Below, in pieces: positions 1 through 5,311 of a stretch of DNA of 13,308 nucleotides. Origin of the DNA: Dehalococcoidia bacterium (GTDB lineage: Bacteria; Chloroflexota; Dehalococcoidia; UBA2979). Numbering within the stretch: the stretch's first letter is position 1; every line of letters begins with the position of its first letter. The notes beneath the pieces are model-generated. The model was given only the letters and a program-made list of their open reading frames with translations, was not told the DNA's origin and searched no databases. The DNA lies in NCBI GenBank assembly GCA_023228765.1, contig JALOAM010000083.1, positions 1 through 13,308 on the forward strand. Direction: 5' to 3'. A program made the position numbers and the translations under genes.

Positions 1-9
1 CATCTCGGG

Positions 10-45
10 CTCCCGGGGCCCGGTCGCTAGACCGAACCCCGGGAG
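10..45 (+). promoter_or_regulatory. Strong stem-loop at the start of the rplJ leader
   Basis: CTCCCGGGG (10-18) pairs perfectly with CCCCGGGAG (37-45). Inside it CGGTC (21-25) pairs with GACCG (30-34) around a GCTA loop, with a 2-by-2 internal loop between the two helices. No T-tract follows. It could be an RNA-processing or termination hairpin after an upstream gene (rplA is usual there), or the outermost part of the L10 leader. The window starts too late to decide. Confidence 0.5.
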
Positions 46-100
46 CACCGGATACTGATCGAGTTCGACCGCAGCCCGAGGGATCCTCGGACGGTGGTCA

Positions 101-180
101 CGCCAGAGACCATGGGTCCCGCGGTCCCCGGACAGGGGCAGGGATAACGGCTGAGTCCAGCCACCCATGCAGGCGAGGGC
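101..180 (+). promoter_or_regulatory. Ribosomal protein L10 leader (autoregulatory RNA), core junction
   Basis: CATGGGT (111-117) pairs with ACCCATG (163-169) and encloses two small hairpins: CCCC/GGGG (126-129/135-138) and GGCTG/CAGCC (149-153/158-162). The closing helix is flanked by CCAGAGAC on the 5' side and CAGGCGAGG on the 3' side, an asymmetric purine-rich arrangement like the kink-turn in known L10 leaders. In that family the L10(L12)n complex binds the leader of its own mRNA and lowers expression of rplJ-rplL. The position, about 150 nt upstream of rplJ, fits. The fold was made by eye and not scored against a covariance model. Confidence 0.65.
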
Positions 181-249
181 AACGCACTCCTCGGTCGCGC
201 GAGCGGCCGTCGTCGCGTCCTCACCTCTGGCGGTGCAGGGCGCGTTTCT

Positions 250-289
250 GTCTCCGGACGGGGGCAGCGCGCCAGCCCTCCCCGGAGAC
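250..289 (+). promoter_or_regulatory. Long hairpin just upstream of the rplJ ribosome binding site
   Basis: GTCTCCGG (250-257) pairs with CCGGAGAC (282-289). After a small internal loop, GGGGGC (260-265) pairs with GCCCTC (275-280), one pair being G-U. GGCGCG (239-244) could instead pair with CGCGCC (268-273) in the loop, giving a pseudoknot or an alternative fold. No T-tract follows, so a classical terminator is unlikely. It lies between the L10-leader core and the Shine-Dalgarno sequence at 311-317, where it could pass leader binding on to translation. That role is inferred. Confidence 0.45.
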
Positions 290-322
290 GGGAGCAGGGC
301 GCGGAAACGAGGAGGAGAGCGG

Positions 323-859
323 ATGCCCACACCTCGCAAGGTGGAGCAGGTCGCTGCGCTGGTGGACGTCATCAGCCGCGCCGAGATCGCGATCTCGGCG
401 CAGTACCAGGGCGTCGCCATGTCTCAGCAGGTCGAGCTGCGGAACCGCCTGCGTGAAGCCGGCGCCGAGATGCACGTGGTGAAGAACACCCTGCTCCGGA
501 TCGCCGCCGAACAGGCCGGCAAGCCCAACTTCGTGGAACTGGCCGAAGGCCCCACCGCGATCATCGTGGGCTTCGACGAGCCGGTCGCGCCTTCCAAGGC
601 GCTGGTCGGCTACCTGCGGGAGCACGCGGACAGCAAGGTCCAGATCCGCCGCGCCGTCGTGGATGGCGAACTGGTGGGCGAGGACTACGTCCGCCAGCTG
701 GCCACGCTGCCGTCCAAGGAAGAGCTGGTCGCGAAGCTGGCCGGCAACCTGGTCGGCAAGATCGCGGAGTTCAACGGGCTGCTGGTCGCCACGCAGCGCA
801 AGTTCGTGGGCCTCGTGGAGGCTCGCGCGAAGCAACTGGAAGAGAACGAAGCCGCGTAG
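323..859 (+). CDS. rplJ: Large ribosomal subunit protein uL10 (L10)
   Basis: This 178-residue protein is the L10 stalk base. It binds 23S rRNA near the GTPase centre and carries the L7/L12 dimers on its C-terminal helix. Family features seen are the N-terminal MPTPRKVEQVAALVDVI helix, the HVVKNTLLRIA segment (about residues 51-61), GPTAIIVGF (77-84) and a long charged C-terminal helix ending LEENEAA. Length is typical (about 165-180). The frame is open further upstream to 167, but ATG 323 is chosen because family homology begins there and GGAGGAG (311-317) sits just upstream. The 5' extension is the structured leader. It is followed by rplL after 58 nt, the usual order. Confidence 0.97.
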   Translation: MPTPRKVEQVAALVDVISRAEIAISAQYQGVAMSQQVELRNRLREAGAEMHVVKNTLLRIAAEQAGKPNFVELAEGPTAIIVGFDEPVAPSKALVGYLREHADSKVQIRRAVVDGELVGEDYVRQLATLPSKEELVAKLAGNLVGKIAEFNGLLVATQRKFVGLVEARAKQLEENEAA

Positions 860-884
860 CGCGGTTCGGTCATAGGGACGTTCT

Positions 885-905
885 GCCGGCCAGGACACGG
901 CCGGC
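885..905 (+). promoter_or_regulatory. Hairpin abutting the rplL Shine-Dalgarno
   Basis: GCCGGCC (885-891) and GGCCGGC (899-905) form a perfect 7-bp stem with a 7-nt loop. The rplL Shine-Dalgarno GAGGAGG (906-912) begins at the next base. A stem here could leave the ribosome site exposed, stabilise the 5' end after processing, or separate rplL translation from rplJ. L7/L12 is needed in several copies per L10, so such a device would make sense, but that is inference. Confidence 0.45.
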
Positions 906-917
906 GAGGAGGCAATG

Positions 918-1301
918 ATGAGCAAGGTTGAGGAAGTCCTCGAAGTCATCAAGGGCATGACCCTGATCGAGCTGCGGGACCTGAACAAGGCGATCGAGGA
1001 AGAGTTCGGCGTGACCGCTGCCGCCCCGGTGGCCATGGCCGCCGCCCCGGCCGCCGGTGGCGACGGCGCTGGCGCCGCCGCGGAGGAGCAGGACTCCTTC
1101 ACCATCGTCCTGAGCGACTTCGGCTCCAACAAGATCGGCGTCATCAAGGTGGTCCGCGAGCTCACCAGCCTGGGCCTCAAGGAGGCCAAGGACCTGGTCG
1201 AGGCGGCCCCCAAGCCGATCAAGGAAGGCGCCACCAAGGACGAGGCCCAGAAGGCCAAGGCCGCCCTCGAGGAGGCCGGCGCCAAGGTGGAGCTCCAGTA
1301 G
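918..1301 (+). CDS. rplL: Large ribosomal subunit protein bL12 (L7/L12)
   Basis: This 127-residue protein is the multi-copy stalk protein that recruits and stimulates translational GTPases. The N-terminal dimerisation domain (VEEVLEVIKGMTLIELRDL, about residues 4-22) is followed by an Ala/Gly/Pro-rich hinge (about 35-57). The globular C-terminal domain contains KIGVIKVVRELTSLGLKEAK and the conserved DLVEAAPKPIKEG. Two ATGs are adjacent (915 and 918). 918 is preferred because the Shine-Dalgarno ends at 912, giving a 5-nt rather than 2-nt spacer. The gene is followed by a strong terminator, not by rpoB. Confidence 0.97.
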   Translation: MSKVEEVLEVIKGMTLIELRDLNKAIEEEFGVTAAAPVAMAAAPAAGGDGAGAAAEEQDSFTIVLSDFGSNKIGVIKVVRELTSLGLKEAKDLVEAAPKPIKEGATKDEAQKAKAALEEAGAKVELQ

Positions 1302-1325
1302 CTCTCGCCCGCGCAGTCTGATGTG

Positions 1326-1353
1326 CGAAGCGCCGGCATCCGCCGGCGCTTCG
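1326..1353 (+). terminator. Terminator hairpin after rplJ-rplL
   Basis: CGAAGCGCCGGC (1326-1337) and GCCGGCGCTTCG (1342-1353) form a perfect 12-bp stem with an ATCC loop, 24 nt after the rplL stop. The following TCGTTGG is only weakly T-rich, as often seen in high-GC genomes. It very likely ends the ribosomal-protein transcript. Confidence 0.75.
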
Positions 1354-1376
1354 TCGTTGGTGCGGGCGGGCCGGAA

Positions 1377-1514
1377 GGCCCTCACCCCCGGCCCCTCTCC
1401 CGAAACCGGGAGAGGGGAGTCAGAGCGGATGGGATCCGGCGGGGAGTGCCTGACCTCTTCATCCGGATCCGACCCCCTCTCCCGGCTCGGCGGGAGAGGG
1501 TTGGGGTGAGGGCC
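1377..1514. repeat. Paired palindromic intergenic repeat, copy 1
   Basis: The outer arms GGCCCTCACCCC (1377-1388) and GGGGTGAGGGCC (1503-1514) are exact reverse complements. Each arm adjoins its own hairpin: CCCCTCTCCCG/CGGGAGAGGGG (1392-1402/1407-1417, AAAC loop) and CCCTCTCCCG/CGGGAGAGGG (1475-1484/1491-1500). Between them GGATCCGG (1432-1439) faces CCGGATCC (1463-1470). Unit 1379-1417 is identical over 39 nt to the reverse complement of 11134-11172. The element resembles REP/BIME-type dispersed palindromes. No transposase is nearby. Confidence 0.8.
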
Positions 1515-1574
1515 TGATCTTCCTCGTCTGTTCTTCTCCTCTCCTCGTACCCCCTCGGGGGCAACGATGAACGG

Positions 1575-1583
1575 TGCTAGGCT
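1575..1583 (+). promoter_or_regulatory. Extended -10 promoter for the LysM gene, probably leaderless
   Basis: TG (1575-1576), one base, then TAGGCT (1578-1583) matches the TGnTAnnnT extended -10 form. The GTG start at 1590 lies 6 nt downstream, where transcription would begin, so the mRNA may be leaderless. No Shine-Dalgarno is visible. No convincing -35 is seen. Confidence 0.45.
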
Positions 1584-1589
1584 GTAGTC

Positions 1590-2165
1590 GTGCGATGCTT
1601 TCAGTGTGACGAAGACGCCACGCAAGAGTGCCCCCGGTGTGGGGCGCTTTACTGTGACGACCACGGCGACGCCCTCTGTGCGCGTTGCATGGATCCCGCG
1701 CTCGCGTTGCCCTCGTACCGGGTCTACCGAGGATCGCTGTTGGCGCTGCTCGTCGGCTCGATCGTCGCGGTGTGGCTGCTCGTCCTGCCGCCGGCCTCCG
1801 CGGACCAGGACGGCCCGCCGGACTCCATCGCGGATCTCGTGAACACCGCCACCGCGGTCGCGACCGGCACCGCCGAGGGCGAGGCGACCGTTCCTGCGGA
1901 CGGCACGCCGGGTGAAGGCGAAGCCTCGCCGAGCGCGACGCCCGAGGAGACCGAGACCCCGTCTCCCTCGCCGACCCCGACGCCCACGCCGGAAGAGCAG
2001 CGCTACATCGTCGAGCCCGGCGACACCATGTTCCTGATCGCGGACCAGTACGCGCCCGAAGGCACGGACCCGACAGAGTTCGCGAACGCGATCGCCGCTG
2101 CCAACGGCATCACGGACCTCTCCTCCCTCCAGGTGGGGCAAGAGCTGATCATCCCAGCCCAGTAG
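1590..2165 (+). CDS. Membrane-anchored zinc-finger and LysM-domain protein
   Basis: This 191-residue protein has three clear parts. The N-terminus has C3, C6, C14, C17, C22, H25, C30 and C33, a spacing like a B-box or similar treble-clef zinc finger. One transmembrane helix spans about residues 48-68. A Thr/Pro/Glu-rich linker (about 71-137) follows, then a C-terminal LysM domain (about 138-190: YIVEPGDTMFLIA ... LQVGQELIIPAQ). By the positive-inside rule the finger would be cytoplasmic and the LysM outside, able to bind peptidoglycan or another glycan. The GTG start at 1590 is chosen because the zinc-binding cysteines begin at once and a -10 element lies just upstream. The exact function is unknown. 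Confidence 0.85.
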   Translation: MRCFQCDEDATQECPRCGALYCDDHGDALCARCMDPALALPSYRVYRGSLLALLVGSIVAVWLLVLPPASADQDGPPDSIADLVNTATAVATGTAEGEATVPADGTPGEGEASPSATPEETETPSPSPTPTPTPEEQRYIVEPGDTMFLIADQYAPEGTDPTEFANAIAAANGITDLSSLQVGQELIIPAQ

Positions 2166-2199
2166 CCCTCGGACGCCGGTCAGACGGGCGGCGAGGCGT

Positions 2200-2205
2200 T
2201 AGCCT
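2200..2205 (+). promoter_or_regulatory. Possible -10 element upstream of the 2261 gene
   Basis: TAGCCT lies in GCGTTAGCCTGTG, 55 nt before the ATG at 2261. Nearly the same string occurs on the - strand upstream of the thioredoxin gene (9752-9757). There is no clear -35, so this is a weak call. Confidence 0.25.
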
Positions 2206-2260
2206 GTGAGGGCATCCCGTCACCGAGCAGGCACCGACTAGGCCGGACGAGTAGCCCCCG

Positions 2261-2941
2261 ATGAGCACAGACGGACCCCGCGACCGCCGCAAGGAGATGG
2301 AGCTGGAGGCTCAGCGCCTCCGCGCCCAGGAACTCGGGCTGGACCGGTACCTCGAATACAGTGACAACGCCCGCTTCAAGATCTGGCGGCAGGCCGCTAT
2401 CTATGTCCCGTCCGGGTTGGTGCTGACGGGGCTACTCATCGTCGCCCTGGTGAACCTGCCGAACTCCATCGTCGCGGTCGTCGTCCTCACGATCTTCACG
2501 ATCCCGGTGGACATGGAGGCCGTGCAGTCCGTGCGGGACCTCCTGCGCGGCGGGCCGGTCACCTCCCGTGGGGAGATCGACCGGCAGTGGTCGAAGGCGC
2601 GGTTCATGTTCCTCGGCCGGGTGCGCTACCTGCTGGTGGACGCGCGGCGCGTGGAGGACGGCAGGATCGACCCGGACCGCAAAGCGAAGGGCGCGCTCTT
2701 CGAGGTCGGCGAGCTGGCGGACCATCAGCTCGCCCCGGGTGACGAGATCGAGGTCGTCCATTGGCCGCATACGAACACGATCGTCTCGCTGGAGCTGTTG
2801 TCGACCGCCGGCCGCTACACCCAGTCCAAGGGCGAGGATCGACACGAGGGCTGGGACGAGCTGGACAACTACCCGATGGTCAACACCCCGCTGGGCCCGA
2901 TGAACACCCCGTCGACGTCTCGCCGCCGGGGGCGCCGCTAG
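2261..2941 (+). CDS. Conserved-looking hypothetical protein with two membrane helices
   Basis: I do not recognise this 226-residue protein. It begins with a charged amphipathic segment (about residues 7-30, rich in Glu, Arg and Gln). A hydrophobic hairpin of two transmembrane helices follows (about 46-64 and 67-83). The C-terminal soluble part (about 100-185) contains APGDEIEVVHWPHTNTIVSLEL, which looks like a small beta barrel. The tail is basic (SRRRGRR). Both ends are predicted to be cytoplasmic. ATG 2261 is used, with only a weak Shine-Dalgarno. The gene ends 71 nt before the first usable radC ATG, and an open RadC-like frame fills that gap, so the two are probably cotranscribed. Confidence 0.75.
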   Translation: MSTDGPRDRRKEMELEAQRLRAQELGLDRYLEYSDNARFKIWRQAAIYVPSGLVLTGLLIVALVNLPNSIVAVVVLTIFTIPVDMEAVQSVRDLLRGGPVTSRGEIDRQWSKARFMFLGRVRYLLVDARRVEDGRIDPDRKAKGALFEVGELADHQLAPGDEIEVVHWPHTNTIVSLELLSTAGRYTQSKGEDRHEGWDELDNYPMVNTPLGPMNTPSTSRRRGRR

Positions 2942-3012
2942 CCGCGTCCCCTCGCGCTGCCGCGTACGCCCAGCGCGATCCGTCGGAGGGCTACCGCACC
3001 CGTATCGCGGAG

Positions 3013-3690
3013 ATGCCGGACGACGAGCGCCCGCGCGAGCGCCTCGAACGGCTGGGCGCGCAGGCCCTCAAGACCGAGGAGCTCCTCGCGATCCTGTTGC
3101 GGACCGGCACCACGCGGGACGACGCCCTCGGCGTCGCGCAGCGGCTGCTCCGTGAGCACGGAGGGGTGCGCGGCCTCGGCGGAGCGGACCTGCCGACGCT
3201 CGCGTCCTCCCACGGTGTCGGCAACGCCAAGGCCAGCACGATCGCCGCGGCGTTCGAGCTCGGCCGGCGGCTGAGCCTCGACGGCGGGGACGCCCGTCCC
3301 TCCGCCCACAGTCCAGAGGGCATCGTCGCGCTGCTCCACGACGAGATGCAGTTCCTGCCGCAGGAGGAGCTGCGCGTGCTGGTCCTGGACACGAAGCACG
3401 GCGTGCTCTCCGTGCCCACGATCTACCGCGGCACCATCTCCTCGGCGCCGGGACGCCTCGCGGAGGTGTACCGGGATGCCGTGCGCCGGGGTGCGGCGAA
3501 GATCGCGCTCGTCCACAACCACCCGAGCGGCGACCCGGTGCCGAGCAGCGCGGACGTCAGCTTCACGGCCGAGGCGGTGGAGGCTGGCCGGCTCCTCGGC
3601 ATCGAGCTGCTGGACCACGTGGTCCTCGGCCATGGCCGCAACCGCTGGGTCTCCATGCGCCGCCGTCGCCTCGGCTTCGACGACGAGTAG
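3013..3690 (+). CDS. radC: RadC family JAB/MPN-domain protein (UPF0758)
   Basis: This 225-residue protein belongs to the RadC family. It was once thought to act in DNA repair, but its biochemical role is not established. An N-terminal helix-hairpin-helix-like part (DERPRERLERLGAQALKTEELLAILLRTG, then HGVGNAKASTIAAAFELGRRL) precedes the JAB/MPN domain. That domain shows the metal-binding H168-x-H170-P ... S ... D181 motif (HNHPSGDPVPSSAD) and Glu118/119 upstream. Length matches the family. ATG 3013 is the only canonical start after the previous gene. However, the in-frame sequence before it (GYRTRIAE, from about 2989) also looks like RadC, so the true N-terminus may lie upstream at an unusual start codon. 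Confidence 0.92.
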   Translation: MPDDERPRERLERLGAQALKTEELLAILLRTGTTRDDALGVAQRLLREHGGVRGLGGADLPTLASSHGVGNAKASTIAAAFELGRRLSLDGGDARPSAHSPEGIVALLHDEMQFLPQEELRVLVLDTKHGVLSVPTIYRGTISSAPGRLAEVYRDAVRRGAAKIALVHNHPSGDPVPSSADVSFTAEAVEAGRLLGIELLDHVVLGHGRNRWVSMRRRRLGFDDE

Positions 3691-3762
3691 GGCGCGGGCC
3701 ATCCGCGAGCGGCCAACCCAGCATGGCGGCAGAAGGCGACCTCGCGCCGGAGGGCGCCGCGC

Positions 3763-3771
3763 TGGTACGCT
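3763..3771 (+). promoter_or_regulatory. Extended -10 promoter for the cvpA-like gene
   Basis: TGGTACGCT (3763-3771) fits TGnTAnnnT. Transcription would start near 3778, leaving a leader of about 20 nt before ATG 3799. The call rests on sequence form only. Confidence 0.35.
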
Positions 3772-3798
3772 TTTCGTGGCGGGCAGTAACGGGGTCGC

Positions 3799-4398
3799 AT
3801 GAACTGGGTCGACCTGCTGATCGCGGCGGCGATCGCCTGGACCACGTTTCGAGGGCTACGCACCGGCCTCATCCGGCAGGTCGTGTGGCTCGTCGCCGTC
3901 CTCGCCGGCCTGCTCCTCGCGGGCGCGCTGTACGACGACCTCTCCGCCAACCTGGACTTCGTCATCGACGACCAGACCACGAGGGACCTCGTGGCGTTCG
4001 TCGCGATCATCCTCGGCTCGGTCATCGCGGGCATCGTGCTCGGGGAGGTGCTCCGCACCACGGCGACGCTGCTGATGCTGGGCCCGATGGACTCGATCGG
4101 CGGGGGCGTGGTCGGGTTCATCCGCGGGCTCGTGTATGTACAGCTCGCGCTCCTCGCCTTCGCCGTGTTCCCGGCCAACGAGACCCTCGCGAAGGGCATC
4201 GACGAGTCGACGCTCGCGCCGTTCTTCCTGGACGAGATCGGGTTCGTGGAGGCGATCCTCCCGGACGAGTTCGAAGACCCGATGGGCCAGCTGGAGCGAT
4301 GGCGAGGCGCGCTCGGGCTGCTGCTCCCGCAGCTCCCCGGCGGCGAGCTCCCGGCCTCCGGGAGCACCTCCGAGGGCACTGCGACGGCGGGCGAGTAG
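3799..4398 (+). CDS. CvpA family membrane protein
   Basis: This 199-residue protein has four predicted membrane helices (about residues 3-20, 26-45, 63-88 and 101-124). It has the CvpA pattern: an N-terminal MNWVDLLIAAAIAW helix, FRGLRTGLIRQVVWL, and the glycine-rich GPMDSIGGGVVGFIRGLVYV before the last helix. In E. coli CvpA is needed for colicin V production and affects envelope stress tolerance, but the molecular role in other bacteria is unclear. The C-terminus is a variable acidic and Pro/Ser-rich tail. The start is ATG 3799, with only a short G-rich stretch upstream as possible ribosome site. A hairpin and a separate promoter follow, so it ends its transcription unit. Confidence 0.85.
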   Translation: MNWVDLLIAAAIAWTTFRGLRTGLIRQVVWLVAVLAGLLLAGALYDDLSANLDFVIDDQTTRDLVAFVAIILGSVIAGIVLGEVLRTTATLLMLGPMDSIGGGVVGFIRGLVYVQLALLAFAVFPANETLAKGIDESTLAPFFLDEIGFVEAILPDEFEDPMGQLERWRGALGLLLPQLPGGELPASGSTSEGTATAGE

Positions 4399-4408
4399 TC
4401 CGATCGGG

Positions 4409-4438
4409 CGCCCCCAGACGGCCCGTCACGCGGGGGCG
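4409..4438 (+). terminator. Probable terminator after the cvpA-like gene
   Basis: CGCCCCC (4409-4415) and GGGGGCG (4432-4438) form a 7-bp stem, with an inner GACG/CGTC helix (4417-4420/4424-4427). TT follows, but there is no long T-tract. It lies 11 nt after the stop codon and just before a new -10 element. Confidence 0.5.
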
Positions 4439-4451
4439 TTGCGCGATCCGG

Positions 4452-4457
4452 TACACT
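4452..4457 (+). promoter_or_regulatory. Possible -10 element for the HNH gene
   Basis: TACACT in CCGGTACACTTCGG fits TAnnnT and lies 14 nt after the hairpin at 4409-4438. It would give a leader of about 84 nt before GTG 4548. No good -35 is seen. Confidence 0.3.
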
Positions 4458-4547
4458 TCGGCCATCCGAACCCATCCCCCGCGCCGCACTGCCAGGGCGG
4501 AACGGGTTGTAGCCGGGGCGCGCTGGCTACAGGGATCGAGGGGCTAC

Positions 4548-5105
4548 GTGGCGATCCAGCGACGGGCGCTGGTCCTCAACCAGAACTACGAACCACTCAA
4601 CGTCTGCTCGGTCAGGCGCGCATTCGTGCTCGTCTACCGGGGGAAGGCGGAGGTCCTCGAACAGGGGGACGAACCCATAGCCGGGGCGGATGACACCCAC
4701 TTCCCGACTCCCTCCGTCATCCGCCTCTCGCACTTCGTCCGCCGACCTCATCCCCGTCCCCGCCTGACCCGTCGAGAAGTCTTCGCCCGCGACGGAGAGC
4801 GCTGCCAGTACTGCGGCCAGCGCGGCGGCCAACTGACCATTGACCACGTCCTCCCCAAGCACCGCGGCGGCAAGCACGAGTGGGAGAACCTCGTCACTGC
4901 CTGCCGGTCCTGCAACCACCGCAAGGGCGGACGCACCCCCGAGGAAGCCCGCATGGACCTCCTCAGTGAACCCAGGCGCCCCTCCACCCACCCCTCCGTG
5001 ATGTACGCCCCCTACCTCACCCGCTACGGCGAGTGGCGCCCGTTCCTCCTCGGCTGGTCCCGCGACCAGGACCTCGGCGAACTCGGCCTCGCGGCCGGCG
5101 CGTAG
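4548..5105 (+). CDS. HNH endonuclease family protein
   Basis: This 185-residue protein has an N-terminal part typical of a common bacterial HNH group (RRALVLNQNYEPLNVCSVRRA). It is followed by the HNH fold at about residues 75-130, RREVFARDGERCQYCG then IDHVLPKHRGG and ENLVTACRSCNHRKG. Zinc ligands would be C86, C89, C119 and C122. The catalytic Asp-His is D99-H100, with N114 and N123 completing the motif. All key residues are present, so it is probably an active metal-dependent nuclease. The biological role of this stand-alone group is unknown. The frame is open far upstream, but GTG 4548 is chosen because homology starts there and GAGGGG (4538-4543) precedes it. It is convergent with the ABC permease gene. 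Confidence 0.88.
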   Translation: MAIQRRALVLNQNYEPLNVCSVRRAFVLVYRGKAEVLEQGDEPIAGADDTHFPTPSVIRLSHFVRRPHPRPRLTRREVFARDGERCQYCGQRGGQLTIDHVLPKHRGGKHEWENLVTACRSCNHRKGGRTPEEARMDLLSEPRRPSTHPSVMYAPYLTRYGEWRPFLLGWSRDQDLGELGLAAGA

Positions 5106-5129
5106 CACTTCCTCCGGCCCCGCTTCCGC

Positions 5130-5157
5130 CTTCCGCCTCCGACCTTCCGCCTCCGAC
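5130..5157. repeat. Two perfect 14-bp tandem repeats
   Basis: CTTCCGCCTCCGAC occurs at 5130-5143 and again at 5144-5157, with a partial copy just before (from about 5122). It immediately precedes the palindromic repeat at 5158. It is probably a small slippage-generated array in the convergent intergenic region. Confidence 0.75.
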
Positions 5158-5196
5158 CCCCTCTCCCGGTTCCGGGAGAGGGCTGGGGTGAGGGCC
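5158..5196. repeat. Palindromic intergenic repeat, single half unit
   Basis: CCCTCTCCCGG (5159-5169) and CCGGGAGAGGG (5172-5182) form an 11-bp stem. CTGGGGTGAGGGCC (5183-5196), the right-hand arm of the paired elements at 1377-1514 and 11040-11172, follows. The left-hand partner is missing. It lies between the convergent HNH and ABC permease genes and could serve as a two-way terminator. Confidence 0.75.
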
Positions 5197-5251
5197 GACT
5201 GAGGATCGCGAGCCCGTCGGCGCTGGTCCGGCACGAGGTACGCAGTCCCCA

Positions 5252-5279
5252 CCCCCACCCCTCCCCCGTGAAGGGGAGG
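5252..5279. repeat. Second, different hairpin with a C-rich arm
   Basis: CCTCCCC (5260-5266) pairs with GGGGAGG (5273-5279) around CGTGAA, preceded by a CCCCACCCCCACC-like arm. It is similar in style to the main repeat family but not the same sequence. It lies 33 nt beyond the permease stop and may terminate the ABC transcript. Confidence 0.5.
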
Positions 5280-5311
5280 AGCCAGGCGCGAGGTGCGCCC
5301 GATCCCGAAAC

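Noticed and set aside
167..322. An N-terminal extension of L10 starting at 167.
   Set aside because: The extra residues do not resemble L10, the region folds as a leader RNA, and ATG 323 has its own Shine-Dalgarno.
1321..1517. Short open frames reading through the palindromic repeat (peptides like LTPGPSPETGRGE).
   Set aside because: These peptides come from the repeat itself, a well-known source of spurious small genes. No ribosome site or conserved protein supports them.
870..2141. A long - strand open frame opposite rplL and the LysM gene.
   Set aside because: It is low in complexity, crosses the palindromic repeats and opposes strongly supported genes. It is a GC-rich shadow.
3723..4547. 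An upstream extension of the HNH gene reading through the CvpA-like gene in another frame.
   Set aside because: The extension is Arg/Pro-rich noise. HNH family homology begins at GTG 4548 with its own ribosome site.
5122..5283. A CRISPR array or transposon end suggested by the repeats.
   Set aside because: There are only two adjacent 14-bp copies without spacers, and the palindromes have no target-site duplication or transposase nearby.
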